Positions 4,241-5,072 of a stretch of 5,072 bases of DNA are shown here, piece by piece. The DNA is from Stenotrophomonas_A sp035539015. GTDB taxonomy: Bacteria; Pseudomonadota; Gammaproteobacteria; Xanthomonadales; Xanthomonadaceae. Made by a program: the position numbers and the translations under genes. The stretch covers positions 1-5,072 of the forward strand of contig DATLJF010000147.1 of the NCBI GenBank assembly GCA_035539015.1. The letters are read 5' to 3'. The notes beneath the pieces were generated by a model. That model did not search any database, had not been told where the DNA came from, and saw nothing but the letters and a program-made list of their open reading frames with translations. Position 1 is the stretch's first letter. Each line of letters starts with the position of its first letter.

Positions 4241-5072
4241 GGATCGCCCCGAGGATGCGCGGACCCCGTGCGCCGCTGACCGCCGGCAGGTTGCCCGGCC
4301 GCGCCGCCAGTGTCTGCGCCGCCAGCCAGGCGAAGCCCATCGCTTCCATGTAGTCCGGATCCAGGCCATGCACCTGGCTTGATTCCACCACCGCTGCTGG
4401 CAGCCGCGCCGCCAGCGCCGCCATCAGCACCGGGTTGCGCACCCCGCCTCCGCACACCAGTACCCGGCGCGTGTGTGCCTGATGGGCCTGGAGTGCGTCG
4501 GCCACGGTGGCCACGGTCAAGGCCAGCAGCGTGGCCTGGATGTCCGCCGGTGCCGCGCCCGCAGCGGCCGGGGCGGCCAGGGCCCAATCGAGATGAAACT
4601 GCTCGCGGCCGGTGCTCTTGGGCGGCGGCAACGCGAACCACGGCTCGGCCTGCCACTGCGCCAGCAATGCTGGCAGCACTTGCCCAGTGGCAGCGAAGGC
4701 GCCGCTGGCATCGTACGGCTGGCCGGTGTGGCGCTGGCACCAGGCATCCATCAAGGCGTTGGCCGGGCCAGTATCGAAGCCGCGCACCACGCCTTGCCGC
4801 GGGATCAGCGTGAGGTTGCCGATGCCACCCAGGTTGAGCACCGCGCGGTCTTCATCGCCATTGCCGAGCATGGCCAGGTGGAAGGCCGGCATCAGCGGCG
4901 CGCCCTGGCCGCCGGCGGCGACATCGCGACGACGGAAATCAGCCACGGTCGTGATCCCGGTGGCTTCGGCAATCCGGTTTGCATCGCCCATCTGCCAGGT
5001 GAAAGCGGGCGTGGCCTGGGGCCGATGGCGCACGGTCTGGCCGTGCGAGCCGATCGCGCGAATGCGCGAAGC
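4230..5072 (-). CDS. anmK: Anhydro-N-acetylmuramic acid kinase (N-terminus outside window)
   Basis: AnmK hydrolyses the 1,6-anhydro bond of anhydro-MurNAc and phosphorylates it with ATP to MurNAc-6-phosphate, a cytoplasmic step of peptidoglycan recycling. The frame stays open to the right edge. GTG at 5031-5033 is not the start, because family sequence (IGSHGQTVRHRP) runs through it. The visible 280 residues, of a usual 370 or so, contain GSHGQTVRH (8-16), DFRRRDVAAGGQGAPLMPAFH (45-65), the phosphate-loop-like LNLGGIGNLTLI (79-90), GFDTGPANALMDAW (98-111; D100 is the likely catalytic aspartate), VLVCGGGVRNPVLM (204-217) and DYMEAMGFAWLA (240-251). All are hallmarks of the ASKHA sugar kinase fold of AnmK. 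About 90 N-terminal residues, including the first ATP-binding motif, are missing. It acts downstream of AmpG, whose gene is about 300 nt away on the other strand. Its promoter is off-window. Confidence 0.97.
   Translation of the reverse strand, partial: ASRIRAIGSHGQTVRHRPQATPAFTWQMGDANRIAEATGITTVADFRRRDVAAGGQGAPLMPAFHLAMLGNGDEDRAVLNLGGIGNLTLIPRQGVVRGFDTGPANALMDAWCQRHTGQPYDASGAFAATGQVLPALLAQWQAEPWFALPPPKSTGREQFHLDWALAAPAAAGAAPADIQATLLALTVATVADALQAHQAHTRRVLVCGGGVRNPVLMAALAARLPAAVVESSQVHGLDPDYMEAMGFAWLAAQTLAARPGNLPAVSGARGPRILGAIHPA

Noticed and set aside
5031..5033. GTG as the start of anmK
   Set aside because: The family motif GSHGQTVRH spans this codon and the frame continues open to the window edge, so the gene is only cut by the boundary.

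Overview
The window is a compact, GC-rich stretch of bacterial chromosome with seven genes. The gene order and protein sequences suggest a gammaproteobacterium of the Xanthomonadaceae, most like Stenotrophomonas or a close relative. The grounds are pyrE set divergently to an ExoIII/Crc-family nuclease, an algC-type mutase beyond pyrE, and ampG directly behind the nuclease. The genus is inferred from remembered family sequences, not from a search. Codon use looks even throughout, and I see no mobile element, tRNA, rRNA, CRISPR array or phage feature.

Layout. (1) Bases 1-282 (+) are the C-terminal domain of a phosphomannomutase/phosphoglucomutase, followed by a strong hairpin-plus-T-tract terminator (303-329) that can also serve the gene converging on it. 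(2) Bases 345-1016 (-) encode a small exported, DUF4124-like protein of unknown function. It lies 18 nt downstream of pyrE (1035-1694, -), so the two probably form an operon. (3) A 105-nt divergent region (1695-1799) separates pyrE from an exonuclease III homologue (1800-2600, +). The nuclease stop codon overlaps the GTG start of ampG (2597-3925, +), which encodes the muropeptide permease. (4) A small ribbon-helix-helix-type protein (3997-4224, +) appears to have its own promoter and palindromic candidate operator sites. (5) anmK (4230 to the right edge, -; N-terminus outside the window) converges on it with only 5 nt between stop codons.

How the genes fit together. algC makes hexose-1-phosphates for envelope polysaccharides. 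pyrE makes orotidine monophosphate for UMP and hence for UDP-sugars. AmpG imports anhydro-muropeptides, and AnmK phosphorylates the anhydro-MurNAc released from them, so the right half is a cell-wall recycling neighbourhood. A nuclease gene translationally coupled to ampG and an orphan ribbon-helix-helix protein between ampG and anmK are the least explained parts. The rest is ordinary housekeeping DNA, and I found no clear sign of a new multi-gene system.
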